Shown here piece after piece: positions 13,521 through 26,085 of a stretch of DNA of 64,000 nucleotides. Made by a program: the position numbers and the translations under genes. Each line of letters begins with the position of its first letter. Positions within the stretch are counted from its first letter, which is position 1. The stretch is from Strigops habroptila. Its lineage: Eukaryota; Chordata; Aves; Psittaciformes; Psittacidae. Location: positions 59,966,243-60,030,242 of the forward strand of contig NC_044278.2 in the NCBI RefSeq assembly GCF_004027225.2. The letters run 5' to 3'. The notes under the pieces were generated by a model, which made no database searches, was not told where the DNA came from, and saw nothing but the letters and a program-made list of their open reading frames with translations.

Positions 13521-15487
13521 ACTGTCTTTAGAGATGACATTATTTTAAACTTGAAAACAATGTTCCATATAGTTGACCAATTTAAAGAAGCCCCTGCTAG
13601 TACACGAAAGACGGAGCTAGCTGATATCATTAAACATCATCAGATGAGGCTGCAGGTAGCTGAAACATTCCTTAATGAAAATTTTAAGAGAACAGATTAA
13701 AATTATATTCCTCCAATCCAACAGAACACAAAGGTAAGGACATTCAATTACAACCGAGATCTCATTTAGCACTAAAGGAGTGTTGTTTGTTGATTAGAAT
13801 TTATTGCCTGAAGTGAACAGCTAGGCTTGTGACTATGTTTATAATTACTTTCTACAATGTACTCTTCTAACACTCAGATTTAGTTATGGAAGATGACGTC
13901 TTCCATAATTTTTAGCCTGTGATGTCCATGACCAAGAGTTAGAAAATCTCAACAACAGTAGCAAAGATTTTTTTTATCTGTGCTACTCTTATCTCCTAAT
14001 ATTGTGAGAAATAAAATATATCTATAGTGACATGTATTTGTTTTTTGAACTACTAGGTTAACTGTTTTAACAGGGTTTTGTTGGCCAATAGAATAAGTGG
14101 CACAAGAGAAGTGGTTTGAGCAGGATACTATCTGTGTGTCTGTCCAGACTGCTGGCAGCTTTCCCTAGGCGCATCAGGAGGGTGCTCAGCTCTGTACCGG
14201 ATCTGTCCTTAGTTCAGAGAAATGCATCACATCTTTAAAATCTCAGAACTAAAAAAGATACTGACAGGCAGGAGTGTGACAAGAGGAAAGGAGGAATAAC
14301 CAGGAGACTGAAAGGACTGATTTGTTAGGGAAGATTAAATGATCTAAATAGCTGTGGGTTGGCTTTATGCTAACTAAACACAGTAGTTAAAAGATACTGG
14401 AAGAAAATTGCATTAGTGAAGGAAAATAAGGAGTTTGCAAAAGGATGTAACTAGGAGAAATATGGTGATGTTAAGAAAGGGAAAAAAAAACTTCTGACAA
14501 CAAGATACTCTAGGCAGCACAATCTCTCCCTAGGGACATGACATCACTTAGGACATTTAATCTAGGCACACAAAACACCTGAAAATATGCCATAGAAAAC
14601 AATCTCACAGTGTCACGGAGCTGTACTGGATGACCTAAAAGGTACGTTGCTAATTTGTCTGCACCTGTTATCTGTGATTTTCCTTGCTTGTATGGTGAAC
14701 TCTTTACTTGTGTGTATTTGCTTTCTCTGGGCCCAATCCAACTCATGCTGTAGCGAGCAGAATTTTCCGACAGGAGCAATAGGACCTCAGTGTCTTTTCC
14801 ATGTCTTTGCTGTGCTAAAATGAAACAAAACAAAACCAAAAAACGCAAACACACCAAACCATTCTGCAAGAACTGTTTTTGTATATTGTGTATGAATATA
14901 CAATGTATATACAATTAAACCAGATTTGTCCCTTAGTATTTCTTGGATATTTAAACTTTTGTTTAGCCTTAGAGGTATCTGGGGTAACGTGTATTTGCTT
15001 TCAAACAGTGGAGCCAAAATGTTTGCTAGGGAAGAAACTTACAGTTCATCTAAAAATACTTTCTGATGAAAAACTGCTTTGGTCACAGAAGAATGAAGAA
15101 GATTCTCTACACTAAGCTAGATATATATATTACACAGAAATGGCAGAGCTTTTTCTATTGCTAAAGCAGTAATGCAATTGATGAAAGAAGCAAACAATGA
15201 ATTCTGAACTCAAGACTGTAGTTTTCAAATAGTTTTACCCAATATCTGAGTGTATATCCTCACATGGTGCTTAAATTCCAGCTCACTTACAGGTAGGCAA
15301 TCACTATGTTGTGGTAGCTCACTGTTGGCCCCTTGAGAGGCACAGATTTCTGTGTAAGTGGGGCTGAATGTTCAGGGGTCAGGGCTGTGTGTTGGTGTTG
15401 TCCATATATCTAACAGCTGGTATTGCACATCTTTAGAATAATAGCGTTTCTTGAAAATACTAAACAGGCATTTTGGTAGCCAGTATT

Positions 15488-15615
15488 GAGCCTGTGGCTA
15501 TACTGCTTCAGGCTGTGATCTTGTCAGCTTTTACAAGATAAGTAGGGTCAGGCAGGGTCAGTGCTTGGATTGGTAACTCTAAGGAAAGGCAGTAGCTGCA
15601 GGAAGTGTCTTAAGC
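15488..15615 (+). mobile_element. 5S rRNA-derived SINE (SINE3 / AmnSINE-like), degenerate
   Basis: From GCCTGTGGCTATAC onward the sequence aligns with vertebrate 5S rRNA. AGATAAGTAGGGTCAGGC matches the box A region AGCTAAGCAGGGTCGGGC, and CAGTGCTTGGATTGGTAAC matches TAGTACTTGGATGGGAGAC around box C. The tail GCTGCAGGAAGTG is the form seen in 5S-headed amniote SINEs rather than in 5S genes. It is too diverged to be a functional 5S gene. Members of this class are known exapted enhancers in amniotes. Confidence 0.7.
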
Positions 15616-16240
15616 AATAAGAACAGATGTAACTGTTTTCCCTGAGCCTTTTCTAATACCCTGATGAGGGTGTAACACCCAGCTGTGACACAACAGTGAG
15701 ATCCTCATGCTCTGCAGTCATCAAGCACTTCATTTTCAAAGGGGTCTTCCCCTGACCTGGTGTGAAGGTGTGTGGTGCAATAAACAGGAGACCACAGAAC
15801 TCGGGTAATTTTGTACATGTGCGTGGGCCTGGTTGAACAGCATGTCAATGCACAGTCCCAGCACATTTCATCAGGAAGGGGGTACAGGTGAATGACATTT
15901 CTGACATCTTTGGGAATACTGGCAACTCCAGTTAAGTCTTTTGCTTTGTTTATAAAACCAAAGACAAGTCTATTAAGCTAAGACCTTGTGCACCAACTTT
16001 CAGCCTCACACATTTCTACAGAAAGCGTAGAATGGCTGATAATGAAATCCTTGCCCAATGGTCTACATTGCCAAGAATTTTAAATTGTAAGTTAACCAAT
16101 TTCTCCTCTAAAGTTCAAACAATAAATAAAATTCTATGTGAAAAATGGAGCCTTTTATTCCTTTGTCAAAATCTGATCAGAGTAAACTACAGATGTTAAA
16201 AGGCATTGTAGTTCAAAGAATTAAAAAGAATCTTATGGGG

Positions 16241-16530
16241 TTTGTACGAAGAAAAGAGTTTTAGAGAATAATATGGAAAATATTATAATGCTATTATATA
16301 AATCAGTGGCACATCCTCACTTTGAATACTGTCTTCAAATTTGGTCACCTCATCCCTGAAAAAAAGAAAGTAGAAATAGAACAAGTCCAGAGAATGGCAA
16401 TAAAAATTATAAAAGCCAAAAGGATGGGAAATTTTTTGAGAAGAGATAAAGAACACAAGCACCAGCTTCTCTTTCAGGGAAGATTCACCCTCCCAGGACT
16501 GCAAATTCTGCATGAACCCTCTCCATAAAC
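16241..16530 (+). mobile_element. Ancient CR1/L3-like LINE fragment (RT domain)
   Basis: Translation gives IILYKSVAHPHFEYCLQIWSPHP, a stop, then KKVEIEQVQRMAIKIIKAKRMG, which corresponds to the conserved ALVRPHLEYCVQFWSP...LERVQRRATKMI segment of CR1-clade reverse transcriptase. It is strongly diverged and is likely part of the same insertion as the 17.1-17.4 kb fragment. Confidence 0.7.
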
Positions 16531-17099
16531 TCGGAGCAAGTGCTGTTGCCTGAGATAATCTAGAAGATGTCCTTGGACCCTAACAGTTCTTCTGGAAGGC
16601 TTTGGTCCCTCGCATGAAGCAGACATTGTCGATATTTTGCTCAGTGTACCCTGTTCTCCTTAGATGACTTGCAGCCACCGAAGGCCAATGTGACCTATGG
16701 ACAGTGGGCAGGACACAGAGCTACATATTATTTGTTTACTGACTTACACCTTAATCTCATTTTTTGGTCTCAGTTTTAGAAACTTCATTTTTCCATACCT
16801 TTTCTTTTTTTTCAAACTTTGGATGAGTTTTTCAGAAAAGCATAGGTGATTCAGAGGTGCAAATCCACTGACTTGCCTGACAGTCTTTCCAGTTAAATCA
16901 CTCAGCTCCCACGAAAATGTGCCATTTGTCTATTCAAATAGTTTCAGCCCTGAAGGGCTTGCACAGTCTCCCTCACTTTGTGCAATGGGATCCCCAGGCT
17001 TCGTCAGAGCTCTACTTAAGCATGACTATAATATAAATAACATTTCACCCTCGTGATCTTCCAACCTAATTAGCAGCAAAGGAAAAAAAAAACCAAACC

Positions 17100-17385
17100 T
17101 TTCCTACCCTGCAAGGTGAAACGAAGAGCTATCAAATTTCAAATGGATAAGAGGTATTGTTTTTCCAAACAACATGCAGTTAATTAATGGAACTTGCTGC
17201 TGCACAGACAGTACTGAGAAAAACAGCATCATAGTTGTAAATAAGGAGGCATTTTCAGGCATAAAAGAAAATCTTCACACGAAGTTCAGATTGGGTTCAA
17301 TTCCGTAGCATGTATTATGCAAAAGATCAGATTAGATGATAATAATGGTTGCTTCTAGCCTTAAAAAAATCTGTGAGAGTTTTAC
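17100..17385 (+). mobile_element. Ancient CR1/L3-like LINE 3' end
   Basis: The segment CAGATTAGATGATAATAATGG followed by a CCTTAAA-type end resembles the 3' tail of old amniote CR1 elements (AGATGATCACAATGGTCCCTTCTGGCCTTAAA type). The preceding 200 nt translate to a decayed RT C-terminus. About 570 nt separate it from the 16.2 kb fragment, more than expected for a contiguous element. Confidence 0.55.
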
Positions 17386-17389
17386 TAGC

Positions 17390-20300
17390 TGCTATTATGT
17401 AATAATGCTTAATCATCCCAGCGGTTCTTGACATATGCCAGTCAATAGACAGGGTCAGGAGGGCATTTTCATCCACAGTAAACTCTTACACTTTTAAAGA
17501 CACAGTGCGGAGGGAAAGTCTCCTTTCATATTGCCTGGTATTGGCCTCTGTCAAAGTAAAGGCATTTTAGGATTGACCAGAGCCAGTGACCACTAAGGAG
17601 CAGCCAAGCAAGAGTGCTACTACTCTCAGAGTAAGTGCGGAGCACCATTGAACATCTATGTATGGGAACTGAGGGACTGTCTAACCTACGATGGATTATC
17701 AGGGTAGGCATGGATTCTTACCCTGGGCCTTCAGAGGATCAGGAAAGACTAGGAGCCTTTTCAAACTGGTGCCTGTTCACATCTCTTTCTAGAGCTGAAC
17801 AAATTGTTTTTCCCCCAGCCCTGTGTGGAAACCCTGGAGGCAGCAATCACATTCATTCTAGCATGATGTGCCTTAAGCCCTGTCTGCAGATCAGGAAAAA
17901 GTAGACCAAGATCAATAACATCTTGGGCAGAAGAGTTCTGGAGGAAGGTGAGGAAAACAAAGGCTCAGTGGTGGCAACTAGCCTTGTCTTTGGATCTGTG
18001 TGACAGCACACCCTGGAGTCCTAGTCCATTACCCAGACCAGCATCCCTTCAGAGTGTTCCCTGTCCTTGTCTAAACCCAGACCCACCTACAGAGACACCT
18101 GGCCCATCCTCAACTGCCCATGGCTCAACTATACATCTGAACATCAGAAGCATGGCAATGTTTCCCATGGGCAGATGTAGTCTGTGGTGCCTCTGGCATT
18201 CTTTTCTACTTCAGATATCCTCAGATGGGGGCAGAAACCAGGAGATCTCATGTGTCCTAAGAAATGTTACCTTATTGTGGTGATGTATGAGAGATATCTG
18301 GTTCATCTCTGAACCATTAAAAAGATGTTAGTGCTAACATGGTACCACAAAAATAGAGGCACTTTTTTCCATGATTGCACTTACCTACAACTTCAGATAT
18401 CTTACAGGCCCCACAAGAAATCAGGAGGGATGTCTTCTAGGGAATAGCTGTGCTGGAGTCATTTCAGTTGTGGGAAGTTGTTTCAGGCTTGTGGGTTGGA
18501 AAAGCTCTCTACTGAGGAAAAAAAAAAGAAAAAAGGAAGAAATTAAAAGGAGCAAATCAGTTCCTTACACTAGCAGTTTTACACCAGCAATCTGTACTTT
18601 TGTATAAAGACAGAGCACACACATACAGTAAGCACAAAATACACAAGCAGTTGTGATTCCAGGATGTTTGTAATGGCAAGTGAGATTGTAAATTATTTCT
18701 TTGGGGGGCAGAAAGCACAGTGGAAATAATGTATATTATTCATAAAAATGATTGTCCTGTTCACTTGTATACCTCTGCAATTTATTCCGTAACAGCTTTT
18801 TACTTCAAAGAAATCACTAGCTAATGACATCTCAAACTTAAAAAAATCCACTTATTCACAACCCTGTCCCTGAGGGAATTCCCACATGTTATCAGAAATT
18901 TTTCCAAAGATCATTAACAGATATTACAAACCAATTGAAACTGAGTATTTTCTTTGCAAATTACTTTTAACTTTAGAGCTATTGAAAAAAGACATTGAGT
19001 GATTTAATTTACTTAATCTGTCTACAGATTGCAGCTATGTGCATATCCTGTGATTGCATTTCCAACAAAAAGCATATATAACTATCCTTAATAGAGATAT
19101 TTTTCTAAATTATCGTACAAGATCAGTAAGATCTCTGAAGATATTAATGTTTACTTTTTCATTTAGAAAATTGCACTCAGGAAAGAAATGGGCACCCTTA
19201 TTCTGTTGTTATCTTAGAAACAATAACACACCATAATACTTATTTTACCTGCTATTTTAATTAAAACTCCAATAATCATCAGGTCTGTATATCCTTTGAG
19301 GATATGTTCTACTGATTTTTCTGAAAAATCACTGTATTTTCATTAGGCTGTGAAGCCAGTATTTTAGAAACCCCTTACATGGCAATGAGTATACCTAACA
19401 AGATCCTCTATCTTGCACCAATCCAAAACAGCGAAGCATAGAACAAGCTAATTCAGCAGAGGAGGGCTGGAGAAGGTACCTTATTCTGCAACGTATTGCC
19501 TTAAACTCCTTCCAGAGAACCTTATGCGTATCGGCACCACTTCTGCAGGAAGTATGGAAAATATCTTCCTCCATGAATATTCAACTTATAGCTTCCTAGG
19601 TAGGGTTCCTGCTCTCTTTACAGATAACAGAACTTAGGGCTTGGACCTTCCTTAGGGCTTGGACTCCCTGAAGCTTAGGTGGGCTTTGAATGTATTTACT
19701 TTGAATGACAGTGAAGGCAGCTGCTGTACTGTGTGTACTTTGCTCAGTCCTATGTGCTTTGCCAGGTTGCTCTTTTTAGACTTGGAGGCAAAGCAATGCG
19801 TAGTTTAAGGAGGTGAATCTGGAGCAGCTGCTGAGAAGTTCAACTCAGCTGAGCTGGTGACTGTCATTAGCAGAAGAAAGGTTTTAGATGTCTTAAGATC
19901 TTTAATTTAGAAAAAATGGGGGTGATGAACTTGGAAGAGTGTGGATTGGGGTTCTGGGCTTTGACATCTATGTTTCACATGAGTCTCAGTCACCTCGTTT
20001 TGTGGCTTTGGGCCCAGAGATGGCTGTTCAGAGAAGGAATCAGATTTGTCACAGAAAATAGGTGACTAAACCTCTTTTCACATCTTGCTTAAAATGATGG
20101 GAGAAGTGTGAAGAAAGGGTGACAGAGGACTTGCAGGTGGTGGTTACTGTCGCACCTCCCTTAGATGTTCTGCATCTTCCCATCAGCTGGGTCAGAGGCC
20201 TGGGACCAGCCAAAGACCTCTCCATTCCCAGTACTACTTAACTCTTACTCTGCTCTGCTTCCCTTTCCTGGGTTACCCCAAAAGGCTCTCACAGTGAAAA

Positions 20301-23300
20301 GAATTATTTTCCCAGTGCACCAGAAAGCGTGGGGTCAGTTAACTTGAGCCAATTTTGAAACTGTGTCAGTAGCTGAAAAGATTACTCTCTGAGCTACCTG
20401 AGGTTCAGGTTTGTCCTCTGAACGTTGAGAGATCAGAAACCTTTACAAAGGTCCCACACCATTAACTTGGGAGCTTGTTCCTTTCCACCACTCCATGGTG
20501 GCGGATGGGCATGAGAAAGGAGATGGGGTGGGTGCTACTGAGCAAGGAGTATCTGCACAAGTTACTGGCTTGGTTTTAACCCACGCTGCACTCAGTTAAA
20601 TGAAGAGGGAGGATGCTATGTTTTCCCTTCTCCTGGTAAAGGTACAGCTTCTCAAATGTGTCATGTTCCTGCTTTTCGTTCACCCACATGACCTGCTCAA
20701 GACACTTCCCTGGTCATGGTTCAAATCCCTAGTTTACAGCCATAATAGCACTGTAGTGTCAGTAGCTTCCACTGTGAAATCCTACTGCTTTTTAGGATGC
20801 CCTCTTTTCAGAGGTGTCTCCCCCTCCCTTTGTCACACACGTGCAACTGGCATTGCAGTGTCAGTTCAGAAGGCAGATGCAGAAAGCCAGAGCACAAATG
20901 CATTGGACAGTGGCTTTCTCTTTGCACTAGCAGTACAATCTCTCGTGCATACCCAGCCTCAGGGATGAGTTCAGTCCAGTGCTGGAGCATCCTCCCCTCT
21001 TGCCTCCTTTCCCCTCTCTGCCTTCCACCACTCCAGGTGCCTTGTGTTGCTTGTATTTTAATGCAACCAGCCATCCCGTGCTCTGGGTCTCCATCTGCAT
21101 TGGGACTGATGGCAGGAGCCACCACCATGCTTCCGTCAGGGATGACCTGGACTTTCCACCTGCCATCAGCTGCCAAACTGGCACATCTCCACTGGCCGTG
21201 GCAGCTGAGCACCTCTGTTGCCACTCAACCCGGGACATCTCCATGGAGTCAGATAACACATCTGCTAATTAATGCCAGTTGTGATCACTGGTCAGATCCT
21301 CAACTGGGATAAATTGACACGGTTCCATTTAAGCCTGTGACAATTAGTGACAGCTTAGAGCTGACCCGGTGGTTTTCTTTATAACATGGATATATGTCTT
21401 GTTGAAAGTGAATAAAACCCACCAACTAATTGCATATAAACTACCAAACAATCAGAAAATGAAATGATTGTCAGTAACTCCCAGCCTGGGCCAAATTACA
21501 ATGGTGACAAAGAAGTGATAGCCCCAGATATATTAACAACTCTCTGAGCTACCAAAGCTCCTTATAATAAAAATAATTAATCATAATAGATGTTCTTCTG
21601 GATACATTCACCTTTCTGTAAGAAAAGCCTAATGAGTCTGTCTTTTAAAAAAGAGACTATCAGGAAATTCAAATGTGATTCTATTAACTTGTAAGAAAAG
21701 CTTTTTACATTTTAACAATTGAGCAGATCAAATCTATTCTTGAATTCAATTTTCAAGTCTGATAAGCAACACCAGTAAGTGCAAAGGAACAGTCCAAGAA
21801 CTTTCTCAGGATTCTTTTTCTGCCATTTGTCAAAATTTTATTTCAATCAATACTTTCACTCTGTTAAGTCATATCACCAGTCCTCTCAACCAGAGTAAGC
21901 AGAGCTGGAGTAGGTATTAAATCCTAAGTAGAGGCAAGTAAGGCACTCCTGGAAATAAAGCAAAAGTTTGATAGGTTGTGTGAAAAGGAACTGGTGATAT
22001 TATTATAATTTCTTATTTGTTAAGCACTGACAACATGCTCAGTTCTGCTGATTAAGTTCTTCTGAGCAAGTTCTACTGATTAGCTTATAAGGACAACACA
22101 CTGTACTACAAAGAAGATATGTGACAGCTATCAAGACTTTTGCTTTCAAGGCTCACTTAGCAAAACAATTACATGCCAGTTATGCAGGTTTTAGGAAAAA
22201 AAAGAGAGAAAATGCATAAACTGAGTAAATATCATGACTTTTGTCTTCGCTAATTTTCCTACTTCAGATCTCTCATTTCAGCACTGTCTGACAACCTCAA
22301 ACTTCCATTGAGATCTAAAGCCCCATTGCTGCTTATATTCAGTATTTAAAATCATGCTGTATTAAAGGCAAGCACATAGGTTGTATTGTTAGGATCTGTC
22401 TTTGGATTTGGGGCTCACTCCCCAGGAAGGGCAGAGATGGCTGAAAGGTGCCATCTCTATCTGTCCTAAAACAGACAAAAATCTGAGCAACTTCAGACTC
22501 ACATGCACATTTCCTTCACGCCACAACACAGATTGGACAGTTAGCCAGTCTCCACTCTTAAAGTGGAGACCTGACCTTAGAAAGACTTTTGGGGGTGCAG
22601 GTGCCAAAAGGGAGCATCTTTCCTATTGTGCTGGGTCCTTGCTAGGCTGCCGGGGTTGTTTCTCTAGCAGACCTATTGTTAACTCTCTCCACCCTGAGCG
22701 ATAGGCACATTTTTGCTGAACACCTAGCAGTTGGGATATTATGCTGGGCTACAGCCACTGCAGCAATTCTTTTCCTGAGGGACCAGGTGAACTTTCTGCC
22801 TGTTTTATATCCTCTTTAGCATGTAAAGGTATCACAGCCTTTTTCTCCACACTTACCCTCAGATCATTTATGTACAGTTTACCTCCAGGGTGGCAGATTC
22901 CCAAAACCAGGCATTTGATGGCAAAATAATGCAAATACATCTGTGTGTAGACGGCAGGGGATGGAACTGAGGAGTGCTCTAAGAACCACTGGCCAAATTT
23001 GCATGTCAGGAGGGTGCCAAACAGACATTGCCCCTAGCCCTGGCCAGGCAACACCTAGGCTTTCTAACTGCAGCTCTGCCAGAGCTCCAGCTGTGCAGAT
23101 GTTCTTAGAAAAAAAACTCCCTTTTGTCTGCTGCTATCCTCTAGCCTGCACAGTTCCCTAAATCCTGCCAGTGTGCTGCTTTTTTTTTTTTTGTAGCTGA
23201 CAGAGAGGAGTTCTTATATAAATCCTTTGTGTGAAGATCAAACTGCATGCATGTAGAACTATTATTTTTTTTAGGGGAAAATCTGCCCTAAAATAATCAT

Positions 23301-25808
23301 TCCATGTTATCCCTGCAGAGCGTCTGCACTGCCTTTTAAAATGCATCCAAGGCCACCCTCAAGAACAGACAACACTGGCAGAGAGCAGGCTGCCCCAGAA
23401 GTCTCCGTGCATGTGGGGAGGGCAGAGCATGGGCAGCCTGGGGCAGGATCAGGGTCAGGGGCAATGCAGCTGGAAGGGGCCGTAATCTGAGTTGCTCCTT
23501 GCAGACAATGTCAGCCTTTGTACTGAGAGAAACTTGTGGGGCAATGCAGGAACCGGGCCAAGGCATATGAAAAAGGTGTTTCTTTACCTAGCCAGCTTGG
23601 ACTCCCCAAGTATCCAGCTAGCAGAGCCTGAGGTTTCAGTCCAATCTTGTAAGTTAACGTTAGTTTACTAATAGAGCGAGGAGTGGAGGATTTGGTTGAG
23701 AAAACACAGCCTTTCATTCATAAACTCTGAAACCCTTGTAGTGGAGAGGAGAATCAGCAAAAAAGATCAACTGATTACAGTACTATTGGGAAATTCTTTA
23801 GAAAAAATAAAGACTAAAGAAGAAAGTCCCTAACTGGCAATAGAACAGCAGTTTTAGGATCAAGTTCAGTGTGGCTTGGTGTTTAACTATTAAACAATTT
23901 GATTACCAGCTAGAAAAATGACCAGATATTGGTATAGTGAAGCCACCATGTGTGACACCAGGGAGGAGCACAACTCACTGTAGCCCCTTATGTTTGAGAA
24001 AGGCTCCCTCTATCCCTCTTTTGCTCTTTCTGTTCTTCTTTCTCCCTTCTTGTGCTCTCGATTTGTTTGAATACAATGCAGTTGGGTTTTACAGCCAGCC
24101 CTAATTTTCCCAGAAGGTGCAGCTCTTAAAAAGCAGCACAGGTTCTTTTACTCAGCACCATAAAAACGGACTTGCGCTCCACTGTGATCATCTAAAAGAT
24201 GGATGAATCAACCCCATTAAAATAAAAACATTCTACCTATGCCCTTCCTCAGCAAAGTTTCTGCCAAAACCGGAACTAAACCTCAATCTAGCCTTTATTA
24301 AAGTGGAGAAAAATCAACTTCCTTTTATTCCCCATTCATTTTCTGCTGCTGCGATTTTCTGAATTTCAGGCAAGCCCATGACCAAGAGCTGCAGGGCCAA
24401 AAGGGGCTGGATGTGCTGTATTCCTGGCCCAAATGGAAGCGGGAAATACTAAACATCTTGCAAGGAAGCCTGTTCTCATCAGGTTTACAGCCCAGCTTTT
24501 TCCATCAAAAGCAGTGAGGATGGTACACACACAGTTCAGAAATGCATCCAAGCATATGGAAGCATATCTACACTAATCCTCCTTTTGAGCTTCATCCAGC
24601 ACTAAATCAGAGCCACACCGGAGAGAGGAATAACTTGTGGAAAAAGCATGGCTCCTCCTTATTAGGATGGGAAAAATTAAAGAACATGACTCACTTTTCT
24701 CCTTAAAAACTGTTGGAGGAATGTTAACAGAACAAAGTCAAGTACCACCTTAATTTGCCTGCCCTGTGGCCATACACCCCAATGAACCACAGGCTATATG
24801 TGCAAGTCAGTCACTGCTGGGACAGCACCTGCAGCCTAGGAAAAGTAACAGGATAACTGCAAGAGCGACACAACTCACCTGCAAGGCTGTGAAAACACCT
24901 TTTTGCAGGGTTAACCCACGCAGTGGTCTCCACACTGTGACTACAACCACTGCCTCAGGATGTCCCCTGAAAGTATCACTGCCAGAGGTCAGGGAAAGAA
25001 AGGGTGCACAGCCTTATTTTCCCAGCCAGAACACAGGGTGCTCTGTCTGTGGGAGGAAAAGGCCTTTGCTGAGCTCATCGGAGGACAAGAGGGCCCTATG
25101 GCTCTGGTGAGGCCCAAATGTGCCATCAGCACTGGCTCAGACATGGGAGCAGAACAGGCAGCGCAGTGGCATCCTGCTCCCCACCACGGGCTCTAGTCTC
25201 ACCTATTGAAAGCAAAAGCAACAGAAAAAAAAGCAAGATGAGGTCTGCACCAAGTGCTTGAGATGCTTTAGCAGCCGTAGCACATGCTGAACAGGACTTG
25301 GGTCCCTCATTGTTTTTTTCTCCTATGTCCAAGGGAAAAAGAATTTTCTAACAAGTGCAACCTTGCTCCGCAGCCTCCAAACACCACTCTCTGGACCTCA
25401 GACAGGGGACAGAAAGAAAGATTTTCAACAGAGCTTGCTGCAGGAGTGCTGATGGGTTAGGGAGCTTAAAAAGAGCTGTCAGCTGACAAAACAAGGTGGG
25501 TAGTTATGGATACAAGTTAGGAGAGTGACAGGAAAAAATAAATACAGCTCCACGCACATAAGCACACACACGTGCAAAGCCAGCCTACCACTCGCAAACA
25601 GACTATTGTTTCCACACATAAACAGCTTCAAACTAGAATTTTCTTGATCGCATTTATTGCCCGTTCCTGATTAAAACTGGAAGAAATCATATTTATCTCC
25701 TTTCTTAAAAAAAGGAATTATTACATGACTCAGTGGAAAACCCTCTAAAACATCCAGTTCTTCAAAATTACTGACTAGAATCTCATCCGGCATAACTCAG
25801 GCTCGTTA
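17390..25808. other. Intergenic, no gene seen
   Basis: No coding region recognised. The 20.6-21.3 kb part is GC-richer and shows overlapping open frames on both strands, none family-like. Octamers occur at 22,929 (+) and 22,997 (-), 68 bp apart. Confidence 0.6.
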
Positions 25809-26085
25809 TCATAGGATCATAGGATCAGAGAATCATAGAATGGTTTGGGTTGGAAAGGACCTTAAGATCATCTATTTCCAACCCCGCTGCCATGGGCAGG
25901 GACACCTTCCACTAGACCAGGTTGCTCCAAGCCCCGTGCAACCTGGCCTTGAACACTGCCAGGGATGGGGCAGCCACAGCTTCTCTGGGCAACCTGTGCC
26001 AGTGCTTCAGCACTCTCACAGTTAAAATTGCTTCCTAATATCTAATCTAAATCTTATCCTCTTTCTGTTTAAAGCTATGTTAACA
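25809..26085 (-). mobile_element. CR1 LINE 3' end, minus strand
   Basis: Reading the minus strand, the element ends in CCTATGATCCTATGAT at 25,809. Upstream of that end (higher coordinates) is the conserved CR1 3' UTR/RT tail: the plus strand shows GGTTTGGGTTGGAAAGGACC, CCATGGGCAGGGACACC and CTAATATCTAATCTAAA landmarks. Only about 280 nt are left. Confidence 0.93.

Larger units (their letters stand above)
7443..15487. other. Intergenic, no gene seen
   Basis: Gene-free apart from the LINE fragment at 8.64-8.89 kb and two microsatellite-like tracts. Octamers occur at 12,514 (+) and 12,999 (-). Open frames are unfamiliar and overlap on both strands, as expected for noncoding DNA. Confidence 0.6.

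Noticed and set aside
15488..15615. Functional 5S rRNA gene
   Set aside because: Too many differences in box A, box C and the stems, and a SINE-type tail follows. A repeat relic is the better reading.
20797..21312. 171-codon plus-strand frame in a GC-richer intergenic part
   Set aside because: Two other overlapping frames, including minus-strand ones, are equally open and no domain or codon pattern supports a gene.
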